Below, piece by piece: positions 17,662-26,072 of a stretch of 64,000 bases of DNA (the stretch's first letter is position 1; every line of letters starts with the position of its first letter). The DNA comes from Gammaproteobacteria bacterium UBA5109 (GTDB taxonomy: Bacteria; Pseudomonadota; Gammaproteobacteria; Pseudomonadales; Pseudohongiellaceae). A program made the position numbers and the translations under genes. The DNA is taken from NCBI GenBank assembly GCA_002414385.1, contig DHZH01000002.1, forward strand, positions 1 through 64,000. The letters are read 5' to 3'. Under the pieces are notes generated by a model. The model was not told where the DNA came from and did no database searches. It saw only the letters and a program-made list of their open reading frames with translations.

Positions 17662-19024
17662 ACAAAAAACAGCTTACGTCTGCAATGATTGCGGATCGGA
17701 GCACGGCCAGTGGCAGGGCCAGTGTCAGAGCTGCGGCCAGTGGAACACTCTTTCACGCATCAGCCTGGGTCCGGTCAAAGCCGCCTCGGCTGGCGCCAGC
17801 TTCAAAAAACAGGGCTTTGCCGGTGATTCCTCGTCACTTAAAGTCCTTAACGATATTAATCTCGATGATGCACCACGAATTGCGACCGGCATCGGTGAAT
17901 TCGACCGGGTGCTGGGCGAAGGTATCGTTCCCGGTTCCGCCATTCTTATTGGCGGTAATCCGGGTGCAGGCAAAAGCACCCTGCTGTTGCAGATCATGTG
18001 TCAGTTGTCACAACAAATGAAGGCGCTTTATGTGACCGGTGAGGAATCCCTGCAGCAGGTCGCCATGCGTGCCAAACGCCTGGGTCTGCCCAATGACAGA
18101 CTGCTGATGCTGGCGGAAACTGATATTACCGGGATCACTGCTGCTGCGCAGGAACAACAACCGAAACTGATGGTGATAGATTCGATTCAGGTTATGCACA
18201 GTGCTGATGTGACTTCGGCACCGGGTTCGGTGTCACAGGTGCGTGAGTGCGCCGCCTATCTGGTGCAGTATGCCAAACAGACCAATACAGCCATTTTCCT
18301 GGTGGGCCACGTCACCAAGGAAGGTTCACTGGCCGGCCCGAAAGTTCTCGAACACATGATTGACTGTTTCATGATGCTGGAAGGGGGCGATGATTCCCGT
18401 TACCGCACTCTGCGTTCGCAGAAAAACCGTTTCGGTGCCGTCAATGAACTGGGCGTATTTGCCATGACTGAAAGCGGACTGAAAGAAGTGAAAAATCCTT
18501 CGGCTATTTTTCTTGCCCGTAGTGATGAGGTTTCACCGGGTTCGCTGGTTACCGTCCTCTGGGAAGGCACCCGACCCTTGCTGGTCGAGATTCAGGCGCT
18601 CGTGGATGCTTCACAATTCGGTCATCCGCGACGCATTGCCGTGGGCCTGGACCATAATCGCATGGCCATGCTGCTGGCGGTACTGCATCGGCATGGCGGT
18701 CTGTTTATGGCCGACCAGGATGTCTTCGTGAATGTCGTTGGCGGCGTACGCGTCACGGAAACCAGTGCCGATCTGGCTCTCTTGCTGTCAGTGGTATCCA
18801 GTTTCAAGGACCGCGCCCTGGATCGCGAACTGATTGCCTTTGGCGAAATCGGACTGGCCGGAGAAATTCGTCCCGTGCCCAATGGTCAACAACGATTACA
18901 GGAAGCGGCCAAACACGGCTTCACCCGCGCCATTGTTCCCAAAGCCAATGCCCCGAAGCAGGCCATCAAGGGCATGCAGGTTATCGCTGTCTCGCGTCTG
19001 AGTGAGGCACTTGCTGCTTTGTGA
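17654..19024 (+). CDS. radA: DNA repair protein RadA (Sms)
   Basis: RadA is a RecA-like branch-migration helicase used in recombination. It shows an N-terminal C4 zinc finger (CNDCG then CQSCGQWN), Walker A GGNPGAGKSTLLLQ, the RadA-specific KNRFG motif, and a C-terminal Lon-like domain (RELIAFGEIGLAGEIRPV). The start is the ATG at 17654 (MAKQKTAYVC); a longer reading from 17639 would sit further inside alr. It overlaps alr by eight bases. Confidence 0.96.
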   Translation: MAKQKTAYVCNDCGSEHGQWQGQCQSCGQWNTLSRISLGPVKAASAGASFKKQGFAGDSSSLKVLNDINLDDAPRIATGIGEFDRVLGEGIVPGSAILIGGNPGAGKSTLLLQIMCQLSQQMKALYVTGEESLQQVAMRAKRLGLPNDRLLMLAETDITGITAAAQEQQPKLMVIDSIQVMHSADVTSAPGSVSQVRECAAYLVQYAKQTNTAIFLVGHVTKEGSLAGPKVLEHMIDCFMMLEGGDDSRYRTLRSQKNRFGAVNELGVFAMTESGLKEVKNPSAIFLARSDEVSPGSLVTVLWEGTRPLLVEIQALVDASQFGHPRRIAVGLDHNRMAMLLAVLHRHGGLFMADQDVFVNVVGGVRVTETSADLALLLSVVSSFKDRALDRELIAFGEIGLAGEIRPVPNGQQRLQEAAKHGFTRAIVPKANAPKQAIKGMQVIAVSRLSEALAAL

Positions 19025-19036
19025 TAGCATCCCGAC

Positions 19037-20149
19037 ATGAGCTCATCCCTGATTCCTGAACGTCCTTTACTAATATCCCCCACTCTGGCAGCCACCATCG
19101 GGCTGGAAGAAACAGTGATGCTGCATGTACTCAGTGAACTGCAATTACAGCAGCCTTCCCGGCTTCGTGACCGGCGCCGCTGGACGGAACTCACTGAAAG
19201 CAGACTGGAACAGGCCATGCCCTTCTGGTCTCCCACGGATATCAAAAGGATACGGCAAAATTTACTGGAAAAGGGCCTGATCCTGCTGGAAGCTAGTGGC
19301 AATGACAATGACAGCTTTCTGCTGGCCATCAATCAGTCCAGTCATTATGAACAGACTCAGGAAACGGCTCCTGCACCAGACACAAGCCAGGGACCTAATA
19401 CGCTCAGTCGTGTTTTCAGCTCACGAGAAGCCAGTGGCAAGGCAAGTTACATACCCCCCGACTGGCAACCCAGTGAAGAACTCTACCTGCAGTGCCAGCA
19501 GCATAATATTCCGCGGGAATTTATTGAGCAGCGGATCAAAACCTTTGTCATGTACTGGAGAGAGCGACAAAAGACCCAGTATTCCTGGCATAACACTTTT
19601 CTGAAATGGATTCTGAAAGACTGGCGCCAGTCACAAAGTTATCAGGGTGCCCGTGAATTTGAATCTGATATGAGCAATGAATGGCGGCCCAGTGAAGATG
19701 CCCTGAGTATTCTTGAACATGCCGGCATCAGCCATAGTTTTATCGAGGATGCCATTCCGGAGTTTGTCCTGTACTGGCGCGAACGCGGCCTGGTTACCAG
19801 CACCTGGAATACCAAGTTTATTGCCCATGTACGTCGCCAGTGGGCCAAGTTTACCCTGGCCGTGGAAAACGATCCGACACCACGCTTGATACCTGGTGAC
19901 TACGAGCCCAGCCCGGCCTGTTATGAAGTCCTCGCCATGGCCAATATTGATGAAGATTTTGCCCGCGAGCAGATTCAGGAATTCGTCATGTACTGGCAGG
20001 ATCGAAAAGAAGCTCACCCTTCCTGGAATACCAAATTTTTACAGCATGTGAAATACAAGTGGGCCTATCATCAGCAGTCGAATTTGCCGGCATCACAACA
20101 ACTGCAAAACAAAATTGAGCAGTTTACTGACCGCTCCTGGGCCGAGTAG
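19037..20149 (+). CDS. Protein with three tandem DnaT-like ssDNA-binding repeats
   Basis: 370 residues. The N-terminal 100 residues look like a winged-helix module (LLISPTLAATIGLEETVMLHVL). Three repeats of about 57 residues follow, at about 142-197, 215-271 and 288-344. Each has the pattern W/Y-x-PS-E at its start, an F-I/E helix, FVxYWxER/DR in the middle and S/TWN/H-T-K/F-L/I near the end. This matches the DnaT-type domain that binds ssDNA during primosome assembly. E. coli DnaT has a single copy, so three in tandem is notable. It sits 12 bases after radA in a replication/repair operon that begins with dnaB, consistent with a role in loading DnaB or replication restart; that role is inference. 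Confidence 0.75.
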   Translation: MSSSLIPERPLLISPTLAATIGLEETVMLHVLSELQLQQPSRLRDRRRWTELTESRLEQAMPFWSPTDIKRIRQNLLEKGLILLEASGNDNDSFLLAINQSSHYEQTQETAPAPDTSQGPNTLSRVFSSREASGKASYIPPDWQPSEELYLQCQQHNIPREFIEQRIKTFVMYWRERQKTQYSWHNTFLKWILKDWRQSQSYQGAREFESDMSNEWRPSEDALSILEHAGISHSFIEDAIPEFVLYWRERGLVTSTWNTKFIAHVRRQWAKFTLAVENDPTPRLIPGDYEPSPACYEVLAMANIDEDFAREQIQEFVMYWQDRKEAHPSWNTKFLQHVKYKWAYHQQSNLPASQQLQNKIEQFTDRSWAE

Positions 20150-20234
20150 CTTGAGATGCAATACAGGAAAAACCGAAATTCGGTAGTGGCTTAGCTTGCG
20201 CTGAAGATAATGTTGTTCGCGAATCGCGGCTATC

Positions 20235-20310
20235 GTTCGCGGCTAAAGCCGCTCCTACACCGGATCGGGTAAACCTGTAGGAGGGAATTTGCCTACATGG
20301 ATGTAGGTAA
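20235..20310. repeat. REP-like element (copy 2 of 3), right arm degenerate
   Basis: The left arm at 20235-20259 is identical to that of copy 1 at 5509-5533. The right arm starts with TGTAGGAGGG at 20276 but then diverges, and a second small inverted repeat CCTACATGGATGTAGG follows. The element fills the gap between the DnaT-like gene and queG. The rest of the 250-base gap shows no gene. Confidence 0.75.
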
Positions 20311-20401
20311 GGGGCGATAGCAGGACGCGGTAGCCTCAGTCCCGAATAAATCCGAACAAACCCAAATAAAATATGCCCAACCCTGAATAAACTAAATCCT
20401 T

Positions 20402-21451
20402 ATGACAGATATCGATTTTCACAAACTGGCCGACGATATTAAAACCTGGGGACGGGAGCTGGGCTTTCAGCAGGTCGGCATCAGCGACATTGATCTGTCT
20501 GAAGCAGAAGCACATCTGCAGACATGGCTGCAGAATAATTATCATGGCGAGATGGAATACATGCAGCGCCATGGCAGCAAGCGTTCCCACCCGGCTGAAC
20601 TGGTCCCCGGAACCATGCGGATTATTTCCGTGCGCATGGATTACCTGCCTGCTGATACCCAGGCTGTCAAAGTACTGCAGAATTCTTCCAAAGCCTATCT
20701 TAGTCGTTACGCACTGGGCCGCGATTACCACAAGGTATTGCGTCAGCGTCTGCAAAAACTTGCCGAGCAGATTCAGGCAGTCTGCGGCGAGTTTGGATAT
20801 CGTGCTTTTGTTGACAGCGCCCCGGTGCTGGAGCGGGCAATCGCTGAAAAAGCCGGGCTGGGCTGGATTGCCAAGAACACCATGCTGATCAACAAAAATG
20901 CCGGTTCCTGGTTTTTCCTGGGTGAGTTGTTTACTGATCTGCCACTGCCAACTGAAGATAAAGCCGAGGCGCATTGTGGAAGCTGCCGGGCCTGCCTGGA
21001 TATCTGCCCGACCAATGCTTTTGCAGGACCCGGTGAACTGGATGCCCGCAAATGTATTTCCTACCTGACTATCGAGTTAAAGACTTCAATTCCGGAAGAT
21101 CTGCGGCCACTAATGGGCAACCGGGTGTTTGGTTGTGACGATTGCCAGCTTTGCTGCCCCTGGAACAAGTTTGCCCAATCCAGTCAGGAAGATGATTTCA
21201 AACCAAGACACGAACTCGACAATGCTGAACTGCTGGAACTGTTTTTGTGGACTGAGGGAGAGTTTCTGGAAAAAACCGCCGGCTCCCCCATACGACGCAT
21301 TGGCTATGAACGCTGGTTACGTAACCTGGCTGTGGGACTCGGTAATGCTGAAAGCACTCCGGAAATCATGGAAGCCCTGAACCAGCGCAGTACACACCCC
21401 TCAAAGCTGGTTCAGGAACATGTTGCCTGGGCGCTTGCACAACATGCTTAA
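20402..21451 (+). CDS. queG: Epoxyqueuosine reductase QueG
   Basis: Cobalamin- and Fe-S-dependent enzyme for the last step of queuosine synthesis in tRNA. It shows the domain motif DSAPVLERAIAEKAGLGWIA, two [4Fe-4S] ferredoxin motifs (CGSCRACLDICPTNAF and CDDCQLCCPWN) and a C-terminal HEAT-like repeat. 349 residues, typical length. In Pseudomonas queG is close to orn; here about 8 kb of accessory genes lie between the two. Confidence 0.95.
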   Translation: MTDIDFHKLADDIKTWGRELGFQQVGISDIDLSEAEAHLQTWLQNNYHGEMEYMQRHGSKRSHPAELVPGTMRIISVRMDYLPADTQAVKVLQNSSKAYLSRYALGRDYHKVLRQRLQKLAEQIQAVCGEFGYRAFVDSAPVLERAIAEKAGLGWIAKNTMLINKNAGSWFFLGELFTDLPLPTEDKAEAHCGSCRACLDICPTNAFAGPGELDARKCISYLTIELKTSIPEDLRPLMGNRVFGCDDCQLCCPWNKFAQSSQEDDFKPRHELDNAELLELFLWTEGEFLEKTAGSPIRRIGYERWLRNLAVGLGNAESTPEIMEALNQRSTHPSKLVQEHVAWALAQHA

Positions 21452-21470
21452 CTTTCCGCAGTTAGCCGGA

Positions 21471-21755
21471 TCAGTCTCCGGTTTCCAGGTCTTCATCGAC
21501 ATGCGTTTTCATGTCCTGCAGGGGTTTCAGCAAAAGTGCCGCCGATAATCCGGTTAATATCAATATCGACACCAGAATCAGCAGCCAGTTTGTCGCCAGC
21601 AGGCCAAGAAACATGGCAAGACCGGTAATCAGAATGGCAAGGCCCAGAAAAAACAGGATATAGGTGGCAAAGGCTGTCAGCATTTCCACTGCCAGCAAGG
21701 CAATCCCCAGAAACATCAGAATGATTCCCAGATGTTCAAGCAGCCAGACCCGCAT
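21471..21755 (-). CDS. Small NfeD-like membrane protein
   Basis: About 94 residues from the ATG at 21755, chosen for its strong ribosome site (AGGAGGAAGGAATG). Three hydrophobic segments (GIILMFLGIALLAVEMLT, FFLGLAILITGLAMFLGL, LILVSILILTGLSAALLL) and a charged tail. The layout resembles the membrane half of NfeD-like proteins, which partner SPFH/stomatin proteins, but the OB-fold domain is absent and no SPFH gene is nearby. The gene converges on queG. Confidence 0.5.
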   Translation of the reverse strand: MRVWLLEHLGIILMFLGIALLAVEMLTAFATYILFFLGLAILITGLAMFLGLLATNWLLILVSILILTGLSAALLLKPLQDMKTHVDEDLETGD

Positions 21756-21956
21756 TCCTTCCTCCTGTATAAAAACCACAGCAACACAATGTAAAATGTT
21801 TCATTCTGCGCCTTCGCAGCCCGATGATAGCTTTATCCGTAATGCTTTTCACCGTTCTTCCCTGATTCCGGGTTACCATACACAGGCAGAAGTTCCTTAG
21901 GTATACTCCGGGCCTGGGCCTGAGGGCCTGTTCACAATAATTAAAAGCTAACTCTT

Positions 21957-22601
21957 ATGACTGATTCAAGTGCAGCGTTAAACAATTTGTTAATCATGTG
22001 TCTGGCCTTTACCAGTGGCTTTATCATCATGTCCATTGAACTGCTCGGCGGTCGCATTCTGGCACCTTACTTCGGCAGCAGTATTTTTGTCTGGGGCAGT
22101 ATCATCACTGTCTTTATGCTGTCCCTGTCACTTGGTTATCTGATTGGCGGCAAACTATCACTCCGGGCCCCTTCGCTGAAACAGCACGGTTTCTTTTTTA
22201 TCGTGGCTGCATTTTTATTACTGCCGCTGATTCTTTTCGGTAATGAATTGATGGAAGCAGTTTTTCTGGTCATTGAAGACCCACGCTACGGTTCGCTGGT
22301 CGTGTCTCTCCTGCTGTTCTTTTTGCCGACCACAGTGCTGGGGATGATTGCACCCTATTCGGTGAGACTGCTGGTCATTGATACTCACCGGAGTGGCCAT
22401 GTGGCCGGAACACTTTATTTTATTTCGACACTGGGTAGTGCGCTGGGCACCCTGGCAACTTCTTTTTATCTGGTGCTCTGGTTTGAAGTGAATCAGATTC
22501 TGATCAGTATGGGAGTAATTTTACTTGCTGCCGGCTTTCTGGCAATTTACTCCAGTGATACTTTTCATGAGAACAAACGCACGCTGGAGGCTGTTTCATG
22601 A
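21957..22601 (+). CDS. Membrane half of a fused spermidine-synthase-like protein
   Basis: 214 residues with about six membrane helices. The N-terminal text FTSGFIIMSIELLGGRILAPYFGSSIFVWGSII is the typical start of proteins in which a membrane domain is fused to a spermidine synthase-like domain. Here the two parts are separate genes: the next gene (22598) begins within the stop of this one (ATGA overlap) and supplies the soluble half. The transport or anchoring role is not known. Confidence 0.75.
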   Translation: MTDSSAALNNLLIMCLAFTSGFIIMSIELLGGRILAPYFGSSIFVWGSIITVFMLSLSLGYLIGGKLSLRAPSLKQHGFFFIVAAFLLLPLILFGNELMEAVFLVIEDPRYGSLVVSLLLFFLPTTVLGMIAPYSVRLLVIDTHRSGHVAGTLYFISTLGSALGTLATSFYLVLWFEVNQILISMGVILLAAGFLAIYSSDTFHENKRTLEAVS

Positions 22602-23503
22602 GCCTGCTTTATCGACAAGGTTTTTTACTGCTGACTTTATTTTTAATCAGCCTGCCGGTGCAGGCGCAACTTGGTGTTCGGCAGATACACCAGGAACGTT
22701 CCCTGTACCGCAATATTATCGTTACTGAAGATTCCTCTCGCCGTTGCATGCGCTTCACCATCACCCGGCGCAACGGCCAGAATCAGTCTTGCCGTTTTCT
22801 GGAAAACCCCGAGCGCCTGGTATTCCCTTACGCCAAGATGACACTTTCAAGTTTGCTGGTACAGGATGATCCGCAACGCATCCTGATTATCGGACTGGGT
22901 GGTGGCACCCTGCCAGAGGTTTATCACCGTTTGTTCCCTGAAGCCGAAATAATTATTTCGGAAATCGATGAGGCGGTACTGACTGTTGCTGAAGATTATT
23001 TTGATTTCGAGGAAACCGAGCAGATCAAGGTCGATATCGGTGATGCCCGGGTGTATATCAAGCGGGCAGGACTGCGTGGTGAAAAATTTGATCTGGTGAT
23101 TGTTGATGCCTTTAATGGTGAATATATTCCCGAACATCTGATGACAGAAGAATTTCTCGAGGAAGTAAAAATGTTATTGCCGGAAGACGGCATGGTGGTC
23201 GCCAATACTTTTTCAGGCAGTCGGCTTTATGATGCAGAGTCACAGACTTATCATAATGTTTACGGGGAAATGATCAATTTACAGATGCCTGATACCGGCA
23301 ACCGTATCATCATCGCTTCCATGCAGGAGCTGCCGACAAGAGGGGAACTGCGTGAGCGCGCCGAACATTGGCGTGAGCGGCTGCGCCCTTTTGGCATGGA
23401 CGTCAGTGACTATGTGCCCAACATGAGCACTGAGGTTGACTGGAATACTGATGAACGTCCATTGACGGATCAGTATTCACCCGCCAATCTGCTAAATGAT
23501 TAA
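22598..23503 (+). CDS. Spermidine synthase-like protein
   Basis: 301 residues with an N-terminal hydrophobic segment (LLLTLFLISLPVQAQ) that looks like a signal peptide, then a Rossmann methyltransferase-fold core: ILIIGLGGGTLPEVYHRLFP, IIISEIDEAVLTVAEDYF, DIGDARVYIK and DLVIVDAFNGEYIPEHLMTE. These are the polyamine synthase motifs, but the catalytic DxxD region reads DAFNGEYIP, as in spermidine synthase-like proteins of unproven activity. Translationally coupled to the upstream membrane gene. An exported location would be unusual for a polyamine synthase. Confidence 0.75.
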   Translation: MSLLYRQGFLLLTLFLISLPVQAQLGVRQIHQERSLYRNIIVTEDSSRRCMRFTITRRNGQNQSCRFLENPERLVFPYAKMTLSSLLVQDDPQRILIIGLGGGTLPEVYHRLFPEAEIIISEIDEAVLTVAEDYFDFEETEQIKVDIGDARVYIKRAGLRGEKFDLVIVDAFNGEYIPEHLMTEEFLEEVKMLLPEDGMVVANTFSGSRLYDAESQTYHNVYGEMINLQMPDTGNRIIIASMQELPTRGELRERAEHWRERLRPFGMDVSDYVPNMSTEVDWNTDERPLTDQYSPANLLND

Positions 23504-23566
23504 ACAGGACTATTACGCTCAGTTGATACTTTAGAACCCTGTAAAAACCAAAGCATGAAAGCTGGT

Positions 23567-23854
23567 TTATTTGTGCGCAATTGGCTTGTCGGTAAACAGA
23601 TAGTCTTTTAATTCCTTGTCCAGAGTCGGGTCCTTACGGCGAATCCATTCCAGGGTCATGGCAGCATGCTCTTTCTCTTCATCACGATTGTGCTCCAGAA
23701 TTGCTTTGAGTTCCGGATCTTTACAGGCATCTACCCGCTGGTTATACCAGTCCATTGCTTCGAGCTCTTCCATCAGGGATATAATTGCCCGGTGCATGTC
23801 CCGGGTTTCATCACTCAGTTCATCAATCGGTTCATGGTAACCTTCATTTGCCAT
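23567..23854 (-). CDS. Encapsulated-ferritin-like protein (EncFtn), without cargo tag
   Basis: 95 residues with the EncFtn pattern: HRAIISLMEELEAMDWYNQR, then ILEHNRDEEKEHAAMTLEW, then LKDYLF. By comparison with the Rhodospirillum rubrum protein as I remember it, the ferroxidase ligands would be E30, E60 and H63, and all are present. EncFtn forms a decameric ring that oxidises iron inside an encapsulin nanocompartment and normally ends in a targeting peptide. Here the protein stops at TDKPIAHK with no such peptide, and no encapsulin shell gene is in the window. It may work alone, or the shell gene may be elsewhere. GAGTCTCTAG precedes the ATG. Confidence 0.85.
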   Translation of the reverse strand: MANEGYHEPIDELSDETRDMHRAIISLMEELEAMDWYNQRVDACKDPELKAILEHNRDEEKEHAAMTLEWIRRKDPTLDKELKDYLFTDKPIAHK

Positions 23855-23875
23855 CTAGAGACTCCTGTTTCTTGC

Positions 23876-24286
23876 CTAGCTATTGGATTTTCTTTCAGCC
23901 AGATGCTTCATCCAGCTATTACATTCGATAAAGTCAGATTCTATTACAGACCCGTTATAGATATATACCCAGGCTTCCTCATCGGGATCGCTCAAGCGCA
24001 TTTTTTTCCTGATAAACAGTGAGCCTTCCTCATTACCCGAACGATAATCCTCAAACAGATCAAGCGTCTGCAGGACATGAAAATCAGCTATCCGATACAG
24101 CTCTGCGTGTACTTTGTCGATTCCATTCTGTGCCTCCAGCAAACCTGGATAGGCGCCCAGATCATACAAGCGGCCGGGGATCTGGCAAAGACCTTCAAGC
24201 TCAAGCACGGACCTCATCCCCAGTCGATCCTGGGTCTTAAAGGGCGACATCAGCGAGCCATATAATGCCAGCAAAGTACATTCCAT
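23876..24286 (-). CDS. Gamma-glutamylcyclotransferase family protein
   Basis: 136 residues with the GGCT-like/AIG2 fold signatures: YGSLM near the start (LLALYGSLMSPF), GRLYDLGAYPGLLEA, ELYRIADFHVLQTLDLFEDY and a C-terminal EEAWVYIYNG. The family cyclises gamma-glutamyl amino acids or amines to 5-oxoproline. The glutamate normally acting as general acid/base lies in the LDxFE segment and is present. The gene is 21 bases upstream of the EncFtn gene on the same strand, so the two may be co-transcribed. Confidence 0.8.
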   Translation of the reverse strand: MECTLLALYGSLMSPFKTQDRLGMRSVLELEGLCQIPGRLYDLGAYPGLLEAQNGIDKVHAELYRIADFHVLQTLDLFEDYRSGNEEGSLFIRKKMRLSDPDEEAWVYIYNGSVIESDFIECNSWMKHLAERKSNS

Positions 24287-24316
24287 CAGCTTTTCCGGTC
24301 CATTTGAGGTAACTGC

Positions 24317-24739
24317 CTACGCATCTCCGAACATGGCAAATACCTGTGCTTCGGTTAAATCTTTGGTGTCGTTGGCAAAATGATAAAACAGCGGTTTTTT
24401 ATCGATAAAAACCTGATGATCAAAGCTTAACTCTTCATCAAGATTAAAAAGTCCGACTGGCAAATAATATTGCTGGTTTTGTTTCAGCCGGTAAAACAAA
24501 TGCGTCCCGCAATGCCTGCAGAAACCCCGCTCTGCCCACTCCGAGGAATCAAACAGGCTAATGTTGTTTTTGCCTTCAAAACTTACCTCCCCTTCACACT
24601 GCAGGGTCAGCATTGGACCTCCACCCCAGTTTCGACACATGCCACAATGACAGGCCCCGACATGGGTCTGCAAGGCACTGGTTTGAATTTTTACCGCTCC
24701 GCAAAGACATTGTCCTGAAGCATTAATGGTATCTGACAT
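24317..24739 (-). CDS. GFA family (glutathione-dependent formaldehyde-activating-like) protein
   Basis: 140 residues with the CENP-V/GFA zinc pattern: GQCLCGAVKI, GACHCGMCRNWGGGP and GFCRHCGTHLFYRL. The family is named for enzymes that form S-hydroxymethylglutathione, but most members have unknown substrates. It lies in a run of small minus-strand genes (24765, 24317, 23876, 23567) with short gaps, likely one transcription unit. Confidence 0.85.
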   Translation of the reverse strand: MSDTINASGQCLCGAVKIQTSALQTHVGACHCGMCRNWGGGPMLTLQCEGEVSFEGKNNISLFDSSEWAERGFCRHCGTHLFYRLKQNQQYYLPVGLFNLDEELSFDHQVFIDKKPLFYHFANDTKDLTEAQVFAMFGDA

Positions 24740-24764
24740 ACCTGTTGCCTCCTTCCAGAGATCC

Positions 24765-25010
24765 CTATGTATTCACATGATTTTCTGTTTTACGCCATAG
24801 CACCAGGGCCCTGATGTTTACCAGAATAAAAGCAAAATTTGCCAGCATGGTAGCCATGCTCCCGGCCATAAAGCCCATGACAATCCAGCTCACATTACCG
24901 GCAATGTGGACAATAAACCCATTCCTGTCCCGATTGCCAATCATCCAGATCGCCAGCAGGGTCAAAACCATTGCCAGCCAGTCCACAGCATAATACTGAA
25001 ATAAATTCAT
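24765..25010 (-). CDS. Small three-helix membrane protein, PnuC/SemiSWEET-like
   Basis: 81 residues with three hydrophobic helices: DWLAMVLTLLAIWMIGN, FIVHIAGNVSWIVMGFMAG and TMLANFAFILVNIRALVLW. The GN-x-W and N-x-R features and the three-helix bundle recall SemiSWEET transporters and half of the vitamin transporter PnuC. A dimer would be needed to form a channel. The substrate is unknown. Confidence 0.5.
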   Translation of the reverse strand: MNLFQYYAVDWLAMVLTLLAIWMIGNRDRNGFIVHIAGNVSWIVMGFMAGSMATMLANFAFILVNIRALVLWRKTENHVNT

Positions 25011-25033
25011 GGGTATCCCCTTGAGAAAAATGC

Positions 25034-25181
25034 TAGTGGTTCATTTTGAAATTCAATAGCAATCATGTTCGGGGCTAAAGCCCCTCCTACACCCTTCAGG
25101 TAAATCAGAAAAAGCAGGTGATCTTGTAGGAGGGGCTTTAGCCCCGAAGAAAGCAGCAAGTAATTTCAAAATGAACCGCTA
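25034..25181. mobile_element. MITE-like element containing REP copy 3
   Basis: A 20-base terminal inverted repeat (25034-25053 TAGTGGTTCATTTTGAAATT and 25162-25181 AATTTCAAAATGAACCGCTA, 19 of 20 paired) encloses a REP doublet whose arms are at 25067-25091 and 25125-25148. The inner arms match copies 1 and 2 (GGGGCTAAAGCCCCTCCTACA type). There is no coding content. The nested inverted repeats suggest a non-autonomous element. The outer repeat is not seen around the other two copies. Confidence 0.7.
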
Positions 25182-25220
25182 CCGAAAAAAATATATGATT
25201 AATAAAAGCCGGACCCCGGT

Positions 25221-26000
25221 TCAGACTTCGATCATGCCAAGCAGGTACTTTACCGCCTGGCCTGCAATCATGACCCTGTCTCCCCTGAGCTCCAATTGCA
25301 GCTCTCCGCCACGTTTTGACATTTGCCGGGCACGAAAATTACGCTGCCCTGTTCGTTCAGCCCAGTAAGGCACCAGTTCCGTATAAGCCGAACCGGTAAC
25401 CGGATCTTCATCAATGCCGGTTCCTGAGGCAAAAAACCGCGCCACAAAATCATGCTCTGTACCGGGAGCGGTGACAATAACTCCGCGGGCCCCGGACTCC
25501 CTGATCAGCTCATGTCGTGGAGCGATTCGGCCGATTGTCTGTTCCCGCTCATACACCAGTACAAAATCTATATTCCTGAGGCATGCAAGGGGCTCGACAC
25601 CGATTGCTTCAAGTAATACTTCAGGCAGCGGGCAGGGCTCCGGTTTTTGCACAGGAAAATCAAGCATCAGCAGGTCCTTATCTTTGCTGACCCTTAATTC
25701 ATCGGACTTTGAATAAAAAATAATTTCTTCATCCGGGTAGTCGAGCTCATTAAACAGGACAAAGGCACTGGCAAGTGTGGCATGACCGCATAGATTCACT
25801 TCAACAGTCGGTGTAAACCAGCGAATCCTGAAGCCATCTTTTTCAGCGACAAAAAATACCGTCTCGGAAAGGTTATTCTCCGCTGCAATGGACTGCATCA
25901 ATTTATCATCCAGCCATTTATCCAGGGGGATGACGGCGGCAGGATTTCCTGAAAAAACCCGGTCGGTAAATGCATCAATCTGGTAAAGGGTTAATTTCAT
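25221..26000 (-). CDS. PhzF family isomerase-like protein
   Basis: 259 residues with the PhzF signature: QIDAFTDRVFSGNPAAVIPLD at the start, LSETVFFV, RWFTPTVEVNLCGHATLASAF and DEDPVTGSAYTELVPYW. PhzF catalyses an isomerisation in phenazine synthesis using a glutamate; the equivalent acid is the E in LSETVF. No other phenazine gene is present, so this is one of the many PhzF-like proteins of unknown substrate (E. coli YddE type). Confidence 0.88.
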   Translation of the reverse strand: MKLTLYQIDAFTDRVFSGNPAAVIPLDKWLDDKLMQSIAAENNLSETVFFVAEKDGFRIRWFTPTVEVNLCGHATLASAFVLFNELDYPDEEIIFYSKSDELRVSKDKDLLMLDFPVQKPEPCPLPEVLLEAIGVEPLACLRNIDFVLVYEREQTIGRIAPRHELIRESGARGVIVTAPGTEHDFVARFFASGTGIDEDPVTGSAYTELVPYWAERTGQRNFRARQMSKRGGELQLELRGDRVMIAGQAVKYLLGMIEV

Positions 26001-26072
26001 TTATAAATACCAGTGGACCGGAAAACCATTTCCGGATTTATAAAACCACTCTCACGCAATTGTGTCAGTTAA

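Noticed and set aside
20336..20974. 212-codon minus-strand frame over queG
   Set aside because: Antisense to the Fe-S enzyme gene; no motif or ribosome site.
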